NCBI GenBank assembly: GCA_029263095.1
Contig: JAJCYA010000013.1
Location: 1-64,000, forward strand
DNA length: 64,000 nt
From: Acidimicrobiia bacterium
GTDB taxonomy: Bacteria > Actinomycetota > Acidimicrobiia > Spongiisociales > UBA11373
Reading direction: 5' to 3'
A program made the translations under genes and the position numbers. This document shows positions 45,072 through 54,800 of the stretch, piece after piece; the first letter of the stretch is position 1; the number at the start of each line of letters is the position of its first letter. Under the pieces are notes generated by a model, which saw only the letters and a list, made by a program, of their open reading frames with translations, had not been told where the DNA came from and did not search any database.

Positions 45072-45977
45072 TTGACCGGAGACAATCTCTCAGAGTCCGA
45101 TCGTATTGCTGCAGCTGAAGCGACCGCACTCAGTGGGATTATCAGTCCCGATCCTAAGGACCCGCGGCAGATTCAAGCCAGGGACGCTCTTGGCGCCGCT
45201 GCGAATGCTGCGTTGTACCAGCTCTCACTGATTGAGTTCGCGACTCCTCCATCGCAACTCACCCGGGTCATGCTCACCTACGCACGGCGCGCAGTCACAA
45301 ACCTATTCGATGCCCATTTTCTTCTCGGACCTACGGGACGCGTACACGCTCACGCGGCCGTGTCGAGTCTCTTGATCCGTTCGGCGGCAGACATGTACGC
45401 GCGGGTGATGGCCATTGCCGTTTCGGACGACCCGGACACCGAGCTACGGGGACAGCTTGCGCGGTCCATTGACCAGGAAGTGATGGCGCTTGAGGCAGCC
45501 CAGCGTGCTGGGGCTGACGTGGGTACTGAGCTGGAATCTCACGGCTCAACCAAGAACCTCCTCGGTGTGGAAAGCAAGAAGGTGAATGTCGTGGACACTC
45601 TGCAGGGTGCCAACGAGTTTGAAGTGCTTGCTGCATACCGGTGGGAGTCGGCTCATGTTCACTTCGGTGTAGCGGCTCTCAACGAGTCGACAAGATCATT
45701 CGTACATGACGGTGTGACGATCGACGTCGGTATCTCACCAGTTCAGCCGTGGCGGCTCGGACAGCTGACCTGGGCGGTGTACGCCATCGACATGAAGCTT
45801 CTCCTTGCTGCAGCTGAATTGGCGGAAGTGGAAATAGCAGGACTGCGAGAGATTGATGCTGCAGCTCGATCTACGATCAGGGAGACAGCTCTGAGGGAGA
45901 AGGCAAGCCTTGAGCCCGATAGCCCGCCGTATGGATCCATGGACTTCGGGATCGAACCTCTGAGGAATGCTGACTGA
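45072..45977 (+). CDS. Hypothetical mostly helical protein
   Basis: 301 residues from a TTG at 45072 with AGGAGAAG six bases upstream. Ala/Leu-rich helices throughout, no signal or membrane segment. YRWESAHVHFGVAAL in the second half is reminiscent of DUF5677-type proteins (Tyr-Arg...Ser...His), but this is weak. Codon use is less GC-extreme than the housekeeping genes, in keeping with an acquired region. Confidence 0.6.
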   Translation: MTGDNLSESDRIAAAEATALSGIISPDPKDPRQIQARDALGAAANAALYQLSLIEFATPPSQLTRVMLTYARRAVTNLFDAHFLLGPTGRVHAHAAVSSLLIRSAADMYARVMAIAVSDDPDTELRGQLARSIDQEVMALEAAQRAGADVGTELESHGSTKNLLGVESKKVNVVDTLQGANEFEVLAAYRWESAHVHFGVAALNESTRSFVHDGVTIDVGISPVQPWRLGQLTWAVYAIDMKLLLAAAELAEVEIAGLREIDAAARSTIRETALREKASLEPDSPPYGSMDFGIEPLRNAD

Positions 45978-46349
45978 GCAGGTCGGTTCCTCTTGACTTG
46001 AGGAATGCAACGAGATTCGACGTTGATGCGTGGTTGCTGAGGTGAGCCTGATCGACATGGATTCGGCTCGTTTCTCGGCTGGAATCTGGTGGATTTTGGG
46101 CGGGGTTTCAGTTTGGGTTTCAGTTTGCCGCTTACTGACAGACGGCAAACATCACAATATTGTTACTTCTCGCCTAGATCCTGGAAGGTCGGCGGTGGTC
46201 TCGGCTGCGTGATTCGATGACTAGGGGGCTTGGTTCTGAGAGAGGAATCTGGCCGCAGATTCGGTGAGAGTCTGACCCGACCCTTCGAGTCGTGTCGTAG
46301 GCGTTTGTTAAGCTCTGATTAGCGCGAGAAGCGTTGGTAAACAGGACCT
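45978..46349. other. 372-base gap without a supported gene
   Basis: AT-richer than the surroundings. Contains a 12-bp perfect tandem duplication (GGGTTTCAGTTT at 46103-46114 and 46115-46126). No frame looks like protein. Confidence 0.6.
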
Positions 46350-46389
46350 AAGCCCGGTGGCCCTCTCTTCCTTTTGGCCCCCGGCTTTT
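46350..46389 (+). terminator. Hairpin followed by T-run
   Basis: AAGCC.GG.GGCC at 46350-46362 pairs with GGCC..CCGGCTT at 46376-46387, about 11 pairs with small bulges, then TTTT. Could terminate transcripts from the left. Confidence 0.45.
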
Positions 46390-46635
46390 CGATTGCAGAT
46401 ACCTGAGCCCGGTGGCCCGTTTGTTGGCCCCGGGCCTTCGTATTGGAGGAGTGCGATCGGACACCCAGAGTTCCGACCTGGTCCTGAGGTGGTTGCGTGG
46501 ATTGAGAGGCTGTGCGCCGAACAAGGCGTGGAGGTCAAGATCACCGATTCCGCCGCGGTTGAGAGGGTGGCGGCGCTCCTGCAGGAGGGACGCCACCCGC
46601 AGCGGACGGCACCCGAGACCGTACGGTCCGAGTAG
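46357..46635 (+). CDS. Small hypothetical protein beside the serine recombinase
   Basis: The C-terminal 50 residues (GPEVVAWIERLCAEQGVEV, then AAVERVAALLQEG) have high third-position GC and amphipathic helices, so this part is probably coding. The start is uncertain: a GTG at 46357 would place the two hairpins inside the gene; GGAGGAG at 46445-46451 instead points to initiation near 46456, where the only in-frame codon is ATC. It converges on the recombinase; a recombination accessory role is only a guess. Confidence 0.4.
   Translation: MALSSFWPPAFRLQIPEPGGPFVGPGPSYWRSAIGHPEFRPGPEVVAWIERLCAEQGVEVKITDSAAVERVAALLQEGRHPQRTAPETVRSE
46407..46435. repeat. Second related hairpin
   Basis: GCCCGG-T-GGCC at 46407-46417 pairs perfectly with GGCC-CCGGGC at 46426-46435, eight-base loop. 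Its left arm and spacing repeat the hairpin at 46350. Confidence 0.65.
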
Positions 46636-46653
46636 GTCGCCGGGTACGGGGGT

Positions 46654-46672
46654 ATGGGGGCGTAGCCCCCAT
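46654..46672. terminator. 8-bp perfect hairpin between convergent genes
   Basis: ATGGGGGC, loop GTA, GCCCCCAT. It lies between the stops at 46635 and 46806 and could end transcripts from both sides, though no T-run follows. Confidence 0.45.
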
Positions 46673-46805
46673 TGGTGCTCTTGTCGCCCCGCCTCCGACG
46701 ACCCCACCTTGGGAGCGTCTGGGGCCGTTACCGACAGGGGGACCATTCATCCTCGTCGCCTCCGAATAGCGTCTCGCACTCGGACGGTGAATCCGTCTGG
46801 GGGCC

Positions 46806-48203
46806 TTAGAGGCGAAATGCCGGCTCGAATCGTTCCCGGTCGAATCCCCGGCCCGGTACCGCTGATTGGGCCACTACGTGGTCGATGATGACCCGCACGA
46901 TCCCCTGACGACGCGGCAGCCCAAGATCGGGCCAGGCGGCGGCTAGGAGATCGGCGTGGCCTGCGTACTCGTCGATAGCTGTGGTCGGTGACAGACGGGA
47001 GAGACGGCTACGGGTATGGTCGATCCGGCGCTGGATGGTTTCACGCGCTGTGAGCCACTCGGGACGCCCGATGAGGCGGTTGGCGTAATCGTCAGCCAAC
47101 TCGTTGAGCATCTCCTGGTCCGCAGCCACCTGGTCCTCAAGTTCGGCGGCTTGTTGACTATGGCGTCGGGCATCGTTCAACGCCGCTTCGAGTTCTGCAG
47201 TGCCGAGCCGGTGGACGACGATTTCGACAATGAGCTTCTCAAGCGGGTCAGCGGTCGCTGACATCCGGCCACACCCCGGTAGGCCCGGACCCTTGGCGCA
47301 CACGTAGCGGCGGGTCTTATCTCCTCGGGGGCGGGCCACCATCGCAGCCCCACACCGGCCACACAGCAACAGGCCCCCAGTGAGCAGATAACGCCGTGGC
47401 GGACGCTGCCCCGAACGGGTACGCGACCCCAGTTTGTGACGCAGCCGATCCGACTCCTCGGCGGTGATGATGCCGGGCCACTGGGCTTCGAAGAACTCGC
47501 CGTCGCGTTCGGTTCGGCCCGAAACCTGAGGCGACATCAGTCTTCGTTTCAGGCCCGAAGTGGTCCAGTCGTTACCCAAGGAGGTACGCACCCCACGGCC
47601 ATTGAGATCCACACACACCGAACGCAGCGAATCGCCTGCCAGCACCCGGCTGGCCATCTCTCGGATCACCTTGGCCTCAGCAGCCACCACAGTCACCTTG
47701 TCATCGGCGTAGCCGAACGGACGCGAACCACCACCCGATACCTTCCCTGCTGCTGCCAGCTCGGCGTGCTTGCGCCGCAGCCGGAGGCTCTTGTCGTCTG
47801 ATTCCTTGCGGGCCACCGCCCCCACGATACGCGCCATCAAACGCCCCTCCCCAGTCGACAGGTCGTACTCACCGGTCACAGTCGCCAGATTCTCAGCGAT
47901 ACCCACAGCGGCCACCAGGTCAAAGAACTCCTCCAACTCCCTCGGCTGGCGATGCAACCGATCCAACTGCCACACCAACACTGCGTCACGGGTGCCGTGC
48001 TTCAAATCCTCCAACATCCGCCGGTACTCAGGACGGTCCCCACCCGAATACGCCGAGACGTCGTTGTCGACATACACCTCGGCCACCGGCCAACCCAGCC
48101 GCTCCGCCAGAGCCTCACAGTCAGCTATCTGGCGTCCAACCCCCAACCGGGTCCCGGCCGGGTCAGAAGAGATACGGGCATAGATCGCAGCAGCAGAAAC
48201 CAT
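46806..48203 (-). CDS. Large serine recombinase (integrase)
   Basis: 465 residues. Resolvase catalytic domain: YARISSDP with nucleophile S12, then VWQLDRLHRQPRELE (catalytic Arg pair) and GEGRLMARIVGAVARKESDDKS. The recombinase domain has GGSRPFGYADD, and the zinc ribbon LLCGRCGAAMVARP...YVCAKG...GCGR. A coiled coil (about 340-400) follows. Such enzymes integrate or excise elements between att sites. It marks the right edge of the accessory region. No flanking att pair could be recognised. Confidence 0.93.
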   Translation of the reverse strand: MVSAAAIYARISSDPAGTRLGVGRQIADCEALAERLGWPVAEVYVDNDVSAYSGGDRPEYRRMLEDLKHGTRDAVLVWQLDRLHRQPRELEEFFDLVAAVGIAENLATVTGEYDLSTGEGRLMARIVGAVARKESDDKSLRLRRKHAELAAAGKVSGGGSRPFGYADDKVTVVAAEAKVIREMASRVLAGDSLRSVCVDLNGRGVRTSLGNDWTTSGLKRRLMSPQVSGRTERDGEFFEAQWPGIITAEESDRLRHKLGSRTRSGQRPPRRYLLTGGLLLCGRCGAAMVARPRGDKTRRYVCAKGPGLPGCGRMSATADPLEKLIVEIVVHRLGTAELEAALNDARRHSQQAAELEDQVAADQEMLNELADDYANRLIGRPEWLTARETIQRRIDHTRSRLSRLSPTTAIDEYAGHADLLAAAWPDLGLPRRQGIVRVIIDHVVAQSAVPGRGFDRERFEPAFRL

Positions 48204-48266
48204 ACGGTAACATTAACACCCTCTGGCCTCCCCCAACGTCACCTCACCGGAGGTACCCGAGCGGCT

Positions 48267-49526
48267 TCAGTTCGCTTTCGGTGGCGGCGGAGGTGGAGGC
48301 GGCGGAGGTGGAGGCGGCGTAGGTGACGCCGTTGGTTGCCTGCGCGCCTGTACCAGCACACCCGCGGAGAAGGCCACGAGCAGTGCGATTGCGCCGGCCA
48401 GGATCCACACCACCACCGGCATCCCATCCGATGCCCCGCTTGCAGGCGCAGCATCGGTTGAGGCAGCTGATGCTGCGGTCCCAACAGATACGTCCGCCGA
48501 GCCTGACGCGGCCGTGGACGGCGGCGTCACGGTCGCAGCCGGTGCCTCGGACCCATCAAACGGGGGTACGGGTGTCACCGACTCGAGCGGAGGACCGGGT
48601 GCCCATAGGGGGGCTTCGTAGCGGGGACCGCCAAACGGAGACACGATGATGTCGGCAATCACGCCATCAGCTAGCTGGATCACGCTCAGCACCGACGCAC
48701 CATCGATGATCCGTTGGACCACCACCCGAGACGCATCCGAGGACAGCGACGGATGGAAGTCGTTGGTGTCCGCATTGAACAACGGGTATTCGCCAGAACC
48801 ATCTGCCCTCATCGCCCAGATCGAAACGCTTCGCGAGAAGGCTCCGAACACGATCTCAGAGCCGTCAGGTGCCCAGCTGGGTTCGATGGCACCGCCCGGC
48901 TCGTCTGTGAGCTGTGACATTTCGAAGCCCGGTATCGAGAGCGAATAGATCTGAGGGTCGACTCCGCTGGGGGTGACGCCGAACACGACAGACGAACCAT
49001 CAGGAGACCAGGCGACGTTCTTGATCTGGCCGGGCGCCTCGACGACGAGCCTTTCGTCGCACCCTCTGACGTCCACGAACCACAAACCAGAACCGGGTCC
49101 GGCAAACGCAACAGTCGTCCCATCCGGCGACCAAGCCGGCCAGCTCCCGGATACGTCTGTCAACTGACGCCGGTTCTCGCCGGTCACGTCCATGATCCAG
49201 ATGTGATGACCACCGCCCTCATCCGACGTGTAGGCGATCTGCGATCCGTCGGGAGCCCACGTTCCGTTCTCGGCGGCTATGCCAAAGTCGTGTGTCAAGT
49301 TGATGATCTCCGCCGCATCAGCCGTGCTGACAGCCAATTCGAAGACCTTCGGATCGCTCTCATGGTCGGTGTAACGGATCAGGATCCGCTCGCCATCCAA
49401 CCGGTCCGGACCGACCGGGTACGGATCACCGTCCTCACAGGCGGGCAGGCCCGACTGTGCCCACGCCGCCGGCCCTATGGCCACCGTCAAGCTGGTCACC
49501 AAGACAGCAAAGAGAAGCCGCCTCAT
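48267..49526 (-). CDS. Secreted TolB-like beta-propeller protein with C-terminal membrane anchor and poly-Pro tail
   Basis: 419 residues. Signal peptide (about 1-24, ending AWAQ), then WD40/PD40-type repeats: APDGSQIAYTSDEGG, SPDGTTVAFAG, SPDGSSVVFG, APDGSEIVFG and a last LSSDASRVVVQ, at least five blades. A Pro/Ala/Ser linker, one membrane helix (about 375-397) and a tail with 13 consecutive Pro end it. TolB itself acts in the Gram-negative envelope; here the propeller would face outwards. Partner unknown. Confidence 0.8.
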   Translation of the reverse strand: MRRLLFAVLVTSLTVAIGPAAWAQSGLPACEDGDPYPVGPDRLDGERILIRYTDHESDPKVFELAVSTADAAEIINLTHDFGIAAENGTWAPDGSQIAYTSDEGGGHHIWIMDVTGENRRQLTDVSGSWPAWSPDGTTVAFAGPGSGLWFVDVRGCDERLVVEAPGQIKNVAWSPDGSSVVFGVTPSGVDPQIYSLSIPGFEMSQLTDEPGGAIEPSWAPDGSEIVFGAFSRSVSIWAMRADGSGEYPLFNADTNDFHPSLSSDASRVVVQRIIDGASVLSVIQLADGVIADIIVSPFGGPRYEAPLWAPGPPLESVTPVPPFDGSEAPAATVTPPSTAASGSADVSVGTAASAASTDAAPASGASDGMPVVVWILAGAIALLVAFSAGVLVQARRQPTASPTPPPPPPPPPPPPPKAN

Positions 49527-49639
49527 CAGAAACTCCGATCTCGGCCCCTGCGATCAACCAACACAACTCAGGTTAAGCAGACACCCCTATTCGGATGGGC
49601 ATTGTGGGTCCGCATCGAGCCGGCTCCCTGAGTGGTCGC

Positions 49640-50290
49640 TCAAGCCGTCGGGGGTGAATCGGGCGTCGCTCCTTTGCTGACATCGAAACCGGTTTTGAGG
49701 AGCAGACTCAACATGGCGGGCGCCGGATCGCGGAATTGCACCGGCCGAAACGCATCATCCATTCCCGAGAAGAAGCCCATCAAGGTCTCCACAATGTGGG
49801 TGTGAGTGATCGTGTGAAGATCCGTCTCCGGTGCTCGGCCGAAGGCCACCAATCGCACCCTGATCGTGCCCCCGCCCCGAGCGGGAGCCTCACACACCTG
49901 TCGGGAGCTCAGATCCTCAACGACCTGCTCGATTCCACCTTCGAAGAGCCACTCGACCCGGCGCAGGATCGAATGGAGAACCTTGTGTCGTCTGATCCCC
50001 GGGTTGAACTCGGCGGCACCCTGCTTGACCTCGCCGATGATCACGTCTATCTGACCCTCCTCCAGCAGCAGGGCCGGATCGTCGAGCAGGAGCAAATGCG
50101 AGTCGTTCCCGCCGTGGGGATCACCCGCGTAGATCGGTCCCGGAAACCGGATCGCCATGATGTCGATATCGGTGATCGTGTCGAACCCGCCGCTCCCGTC
50201 GTCGCGCCGCGCTTGGACCTCGAACTCGCTGAGAGTGAGGTAGCCGGTGAGCCGAAGGTAGCTCTCCACCAGATTGACTGCGATATCCAT
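49640..50290 (-). CDS. PD-(D/E)XK nuclease-like protein
   Basis: 216 residues from the ATG at 50290, preceded by GGGGAG; upstream in-frame codons would run into the divergent gene. TDIDIMAIRFPG followed by IDVIIGEVKQG gives the Asp and ExK of the PD-(D/E)XK fold in the right order and spacing. The rest (GIRRHKVLHSILRRVEWLFEGG) is helical. Restriction, repair or a non-nuclease role cannot be told. No methylase is nearby. Confidence 0.55.
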   Translation of the reverse strand: MDIAVNLVESYLRLTGYLTLSEFEVQARRDDGSGGFDTITDIDIMAIRFPGPIYAGDPHGGNDSHLLLLDDPALLLEEGQIDVIIGEVKQGAAEFNPGIRRHKVLHSILRRVEWLFEGGIEQVVEDLSSRQVCEAPARGGGTIRVRLVAFGRAPETDLHTITHTHIVETLMGFFSGMDDAFRPVQFRDPAPAMLSLLLKTGFDVSKGATPDSPPTA

Positions 50291-50361
50291 GTGCTCCCCG
50301 TCAACGTGATCCGGTCTGAGCGTATTCACCCAAGCCGACAAGTAGCGGATACTCTCTAACC

Positions 50362-51321
50362 GTGACCAGCTTCGACGACCTCTCATTCGGTGCCCGCGGG
50401 TCGTTTGCCGGCGTACCGAAGCGGACACTCGACGAGCTCGGAGATGCCGGAGTCGTAATCGTCGGGGCCCCGTTCGACTGGGGTACGACCTACCGACCGG
50501 GAGCCCGGTTCGGCCCGAGAGCAATTCGCGAAACCGATTACCTCGGCCCCACCGGCTCCCGCCCACACCTGGATACGGGTATCGACCCGCTGGCCATTCT
50601 CTCGGTAGTCGATACCGGCGACATCGACGTCGTGCCGGGATACATGGACGAGAGCATCGATCGAATTAGGCGCGCAGTGGCATCAATCGCTCGCAACGGT
50701 TCGGTCCCGATCGTCCTCGGCGGAGACCACACCATCACCTTCCCCGATGCCGGTGGTGTCGCCGATGTAATCGGGCACGGAGACATCGCACTCATCCACT
50801 TCGATGCACACGCCGACACCGCCGACACCCACCACGGGATGCTCCACGGACACGGGACACCTATGCGCCGCCTCATCGAGTCTGGTGCGGTCCCAGGCAA
50901 CCGCTTCGTCCAGATCGGCCTGAGGGGCTACTGGCCACCGCCAGACGTCGTCGAATGGATGCGCGACCACGAGATGAAGTCGTACTTCATGAGCGAGATC
51001 ACCGAGCGAGGTCTCGACGCGGTAGTGGACGACGCCGTGGCTCATGCGGCCGAGGGCGCCAAGGGCGTCTTTGTGTCGGTGGATGTCGATGTTGTCGATC
51101 CCGGCTCCGCTCCCGGGACGGGTACTCCCGAACCGGGCGGCATCACACCGCGGCAATTGCTGGATACGGTGCGCCGCCTCGGTCACGAGCTGACCGTCGT
51201 CGGCGCAGATGTGGTGGAGGTCTGCCCTGCCTACGACACCGCAGACATCACGGCCCTCCTGGCCAACCGGGTCGTGCTGGAACTGCTCAATGGCATGGCC
51301 CGACGTTCACTCGGCGTTTAG
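50362..51321 (+). CDS. Agmatinase/arginase-family ureohydrolase
   Basis: 319 residues from a GTG. The three Mn-binding segments are complete: GGDHTITFP, HFDAHADT and SVDVDVVDPG. PGARFGPRAIRE and GTGTPEPGG are typical of SpeB-like enzymes. Likely hydrolyses agmatine or a related guanidino compound to urea and an amine; the family also includes guanidinobutyrase, so the substrate is open. Divergent from the PD-(D/E)XK-like gene. Confidence 0.88.
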   Translation: MTSFDDLSFGARGSFAGVPKRTLDELGDAGVVIVGAPFDWGTTYRPGARFGPRAIRETDYLGPTGSRPHLDTGIDPLAILSVVDTGDIDVVPGYMDESIDRIRRAVASIARNGSVPIVLGGDHTITFPDAGGVADVIGHGDIALIHFDAHADTADTHHGMLHGHGTPMRRLIESGAVPGNRFVQIGLRGYWPPPDVVEWMRDHEMKSYFMSEITERGLDAVVDDAVAHAAEGAKGVFVSVDVDVVDPGSAPGTGTPEPGGITPRQLLDTVRRLGHELTVVGADVVEVCPAYDTADITALLANRVVLELLNGMARRSLGV

Positions 51322-51800
51322 GTCCCCGACCACCGCCACTTGGGGACCGCCGACCGATACTCTCGGAAGTCGTCACCAAACGCCTCGAGGAGCAGCCGAT
51401 CCTCGTACGGTCCGACACCGGCCATGGATGAGACCAGAGAGCCAACCGGTATCACCCACCCGAGGGTGAGATCGAGGGCCAGCCAGGTGGCAACTGCGAT
51501 AGCCAATGTCCCCACATCGATTGGGTTGCGGATCCGGCCGTAGATGCCTCTCGTGACCAGTCGCTCACCGGGTCGAACGCTAATCAGACCTACACCCTCG
51601 ACGGCCAAGGTGCGGGCTCCAAGGTCGACCATCGCCAGACCGACACCCAAGATCACGACGGCGCCCGCAACTGCCACCGGACCCCGCCACGGGAACACGG
51701 CGCCGCCGGCATCTGCAACTAGGACGGCCGGGAGCACCACCACCCAGAGCAGGCCGACGAACAGCAGGTATCCGATCGAGGATGCAGATCGAGGAGGCAC
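51318..51800 (-). CDS. Isoprenylcysteine carboxyl methyltransferase-like membrane protein
   Basis: 160 residues, about four membrane helices. LVTRGIYGRIRNPIDVG and EDRLLLEAFGDDFREYRSAVPKW are the ICMT/PEMT-type signatures; the RNP and EE-like residues bind SAM in the family. Its stop overlaps the agmatinase gene's stop by four bases (convergent). Methyl acceptor unknown. Confidence 0.82.
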   Translation of the reverse strand: MPPRSASSIGYLLFVGLLWVVVLPAVLVADAGGAVFPWRGPVAVAGAVVILGVGLAMVDLGARTLAVEGVGLISVRPGERLVTRGIYGRIRNPIDVGTLAIAVATWLALDLTLGWVIPVGSLVSSMAGVGPYEDRLLLEAFGDDFREYRSAVPKWRWSGT

Positions 51801-51851
51801 CCGGCCATATTCCCAGGTTTCTCGTCACGTGCAGAAGGTACATTCCGCCTC

Positions 51852-54800
51852 ATGGCGTCTCTCGATCTCTTCGGCTCCGCGGCCGCGACCTGGTTCAACG
51901 GTGCATTTGCGGCTCCGACCCCCGCTCAGGAATTGGGTTGGGAAGCGATCGCGGCCGGAAGGGACACCCTCATCCACGCCCCCACCGGCTCGGGCAAGAC
52001 CCTGGCCGCCTTCCTGTGGTCGATCGACCGTCTCATGGCAGAGCCGACGCCCGCCGATCAGGAGCGGTGCCGGGTCCTATACGTCTCACCGCTCAAGGCG
52101 CTCGCCTACGACGTAGAGCGCAACCTGCGGGCGCCGTTGCGCGGTATCCGACGGGAGGCCGAGCTTGCCGGAGAGGCACTCCCCAACGTCGAGGTGGCCT
52201 TGCGAACCGGCGACACCTCCGCCAGGGAGCGGCGCGCCATGCTGCGCAGACCGCCCGACATCCTGATAACGACCCCCGAGAGCCTCTACCTCATGCTCAC
52301 CTCCCAGGCGCGCGAGGTCCTCGCCTCGGTTCGCACTGTCATCGTCGATGAGGTGCACGCCGTCGCCGGTTCGAAGCGGGGCACCCACCTCGCAATCTCG
52401 CTGGAACGACTAGCCGAAGTGACTGCGACACCACCCCAGAGAATCGGACTCAGCGCCACGCAACGGCCGCTAGAAACGATCGCCGAGTTCCTGGGTGGCG
52501 GTACTCCGCTTGGTGAGGGGTGGACACCGCGGCCGGTCGAAATCGTCGATGCCCCGCGCGACAAGGTTCTCGATATCGAAATCGTCGTTCCGCTCGACGA
52601 CATGACCAAGCCCGATGCGGTGGACGCAGCTGGGACGCCGATCAAGTCCGTTTGGCCGTCGATCTACCCGGAAATCGTCAGGCTGGTCCGAGAACACCAG
52701 TCGGCCATCGTGTTCGCCAACAGCAGAGGTCTGGTCGAGCGCCTGGCGGCTGCCCTCAATGAGCAGGCGGGGGAGGAGATCGCCCGTGCTCATCACGGCT
52801 CGGTGTCTCGTGATCAGCGAGTGGAGATCGAGGGTGGACTCAAGGACGGTTCCCTCCGGTGTGTGGTCGCCACTTCCTCACTCGAACTGGGAATCGACAT
52901 GGATGCGGTTGATCTTGTCGTTCTCGTTGAATCTCCCACCACGGTCGCCCGCGGCCTGCAACGGGTGGGACGTGCCGGCCATCAAGTGGGAGTCCCCTCC
53001 CGCGCCAAGGTGTACCCAAAGCATCGTGGCGATCTGCTCGAGGCGGCTGTGATCGTCAGACGAATGCACGAGGGGCTCATCGAGGCGACAAGGGTGCCCA
53101 AGAACCCGCTCGACGTCCTTGCGCAGCAGATCGTGGCGACCGTGGCCGTCGCCGATCGATCAGTGGAGGACGTCTACGACCTGGTGCGCCGAGCAGCTCC
53201 CTATCAATCGCTCGCCAGAGAGCCCTTCGAGGCGGTGCTCGACATGCTCAGCGGGCGGTACCCCTCCGACGATTTCGCTGAACTACGCCCCCGGCTCACT
53301 TGGGATCGCGTAGCGGGGACACTGACCGCCCTCGGCAACGCCCGCATGCTGGCGGTCACCAACCCCGGAACAATCCCCGACCGCGGCCTCTACACGGTCA
53401 ATCTGCCCGAAGGGGGGCGGGTGGGCGAACTCGATGAGGAGATGGTCTACGAGAGCAGGGCCGGTGACGTGTTCGTCCTTGGATCATCGACGTGGCAAAT
53501 CACAGAGATCACGCCCGATCGAGTCGTCGTCGTCCCGGCACCGGGAAGGCCGGGCGCCAAACTCCCCTTCTGGCACGGCGACACGATGGGCCGCCCACTC
53601 GAGACGGGTCGAGCGCTGGGCGCCTTTACCCGCGAATTGGCGGGGCTCGACGCCGAGGGGGCTGCGGCAACCCTCGTCGAGCAACACCGCCTCGACGAGC
53701 GTGCCGCAGCCAACCTCGTGCGCTATCTGGAGGAAGAGCGCACCGCGACCGGTGCGTTGCCAACGGATCGGACGATCGTCGCCGAACGGTTCCGCGACGA
53801 GATCGGTGACTGGCGGATTGTCCTCCTCTCCCCCTTTGGAGCCAGAGTCCATGCCCCGTGGTCGATGGCCGCCGCGGCAGTAATACGACGCGACCATGGC
53901 ATCGCCGTCGATGCCGTGTGGTCCGATGACGGCTTTATTCTCCGGTTCCCCGACGCCGATGAGGCTCCCGACCCAGCCGAACTCGTCATCGACCCAGCGG
54001 AGGCATCCGGGCTCGTCATCGATGAGATCGGATCGTCCGCTCTGTTCGCCGCCCGGTTCCGCGAAGCGGCCGCACGTTCGCTGCTCCTCCCCCGCCGCCG
54101 ACCGGGCAACAGAACACCTCTCTGGCTACAGCGACGACGCTCCACCGATCTCCTCGAAGCGGCTCGGCGCTACCAGACGTTCCCCGTGGTCCTCGAAGCC
54201 ATGCGCGAGGTGCTCCAGGAGCATTTCGATATCGAGGCGCTCACCAGCCTCCTCGGTGATGTCGCGGCCCGTCGTATACGCCTCGTTGCGGTGGACACCC
54301 CGGGACCGAGCCCCTTTGCGTTGTCACTCATGTTCGACTTCGTCTCCTCGTACATGTACGAATACGACGGTCCCGCGGCCGAGCGGCGCGCCATGGCTCT
54401 CACCGTCGACCGCGAACTCCTGGGACAGCTACTAGGAGAGCCGACCCTTCGGGATCTGCTCGATCCGGAGGTGGTAGCCGCCGTCGAACTAGAACTGCAG
54501 CGGCTCGCCGACGGTACCGCCACCCGAGGCCGCGACGGCGTGGCTGATCTTCTTCGATCTCTGGGACCCCTCACCACCGAGGAAGTGGAGGTCCGTACCG
54601 AGAGCGGAGCTGCCGCCGGCCTGCTCGATGAATTGGTCGCGGAGCGGCGCATCGTCGACGTCGTCATCGGTGGCGAGCCGCACTGGGCAGTCGTCGAAGA
54701 TGTTGCACGCCTGCGAGACGCCCTCGGCGTGCAACCCCCGCGGGGCGTCCCCGAGGCGCTGCTCGAACCGGTCGATGATCCGCTGGGTGACGTCGTCGGC

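Noticed and set aside
48249-48267. A 19-base string like the 5' end of a serine tRNA, beside the recombinase
   Set aside because: The similarity ends after the D-arm start, the sequence continues into the propeller gene's stop region, and no anticodon or T arm follows.
48280-48320. GGCGGAGGT-type repeats that look like a short array
   Set aside because: They encode the poly-Pro tail of the minus-strand protein; there are no spacers, so not CRISPR.
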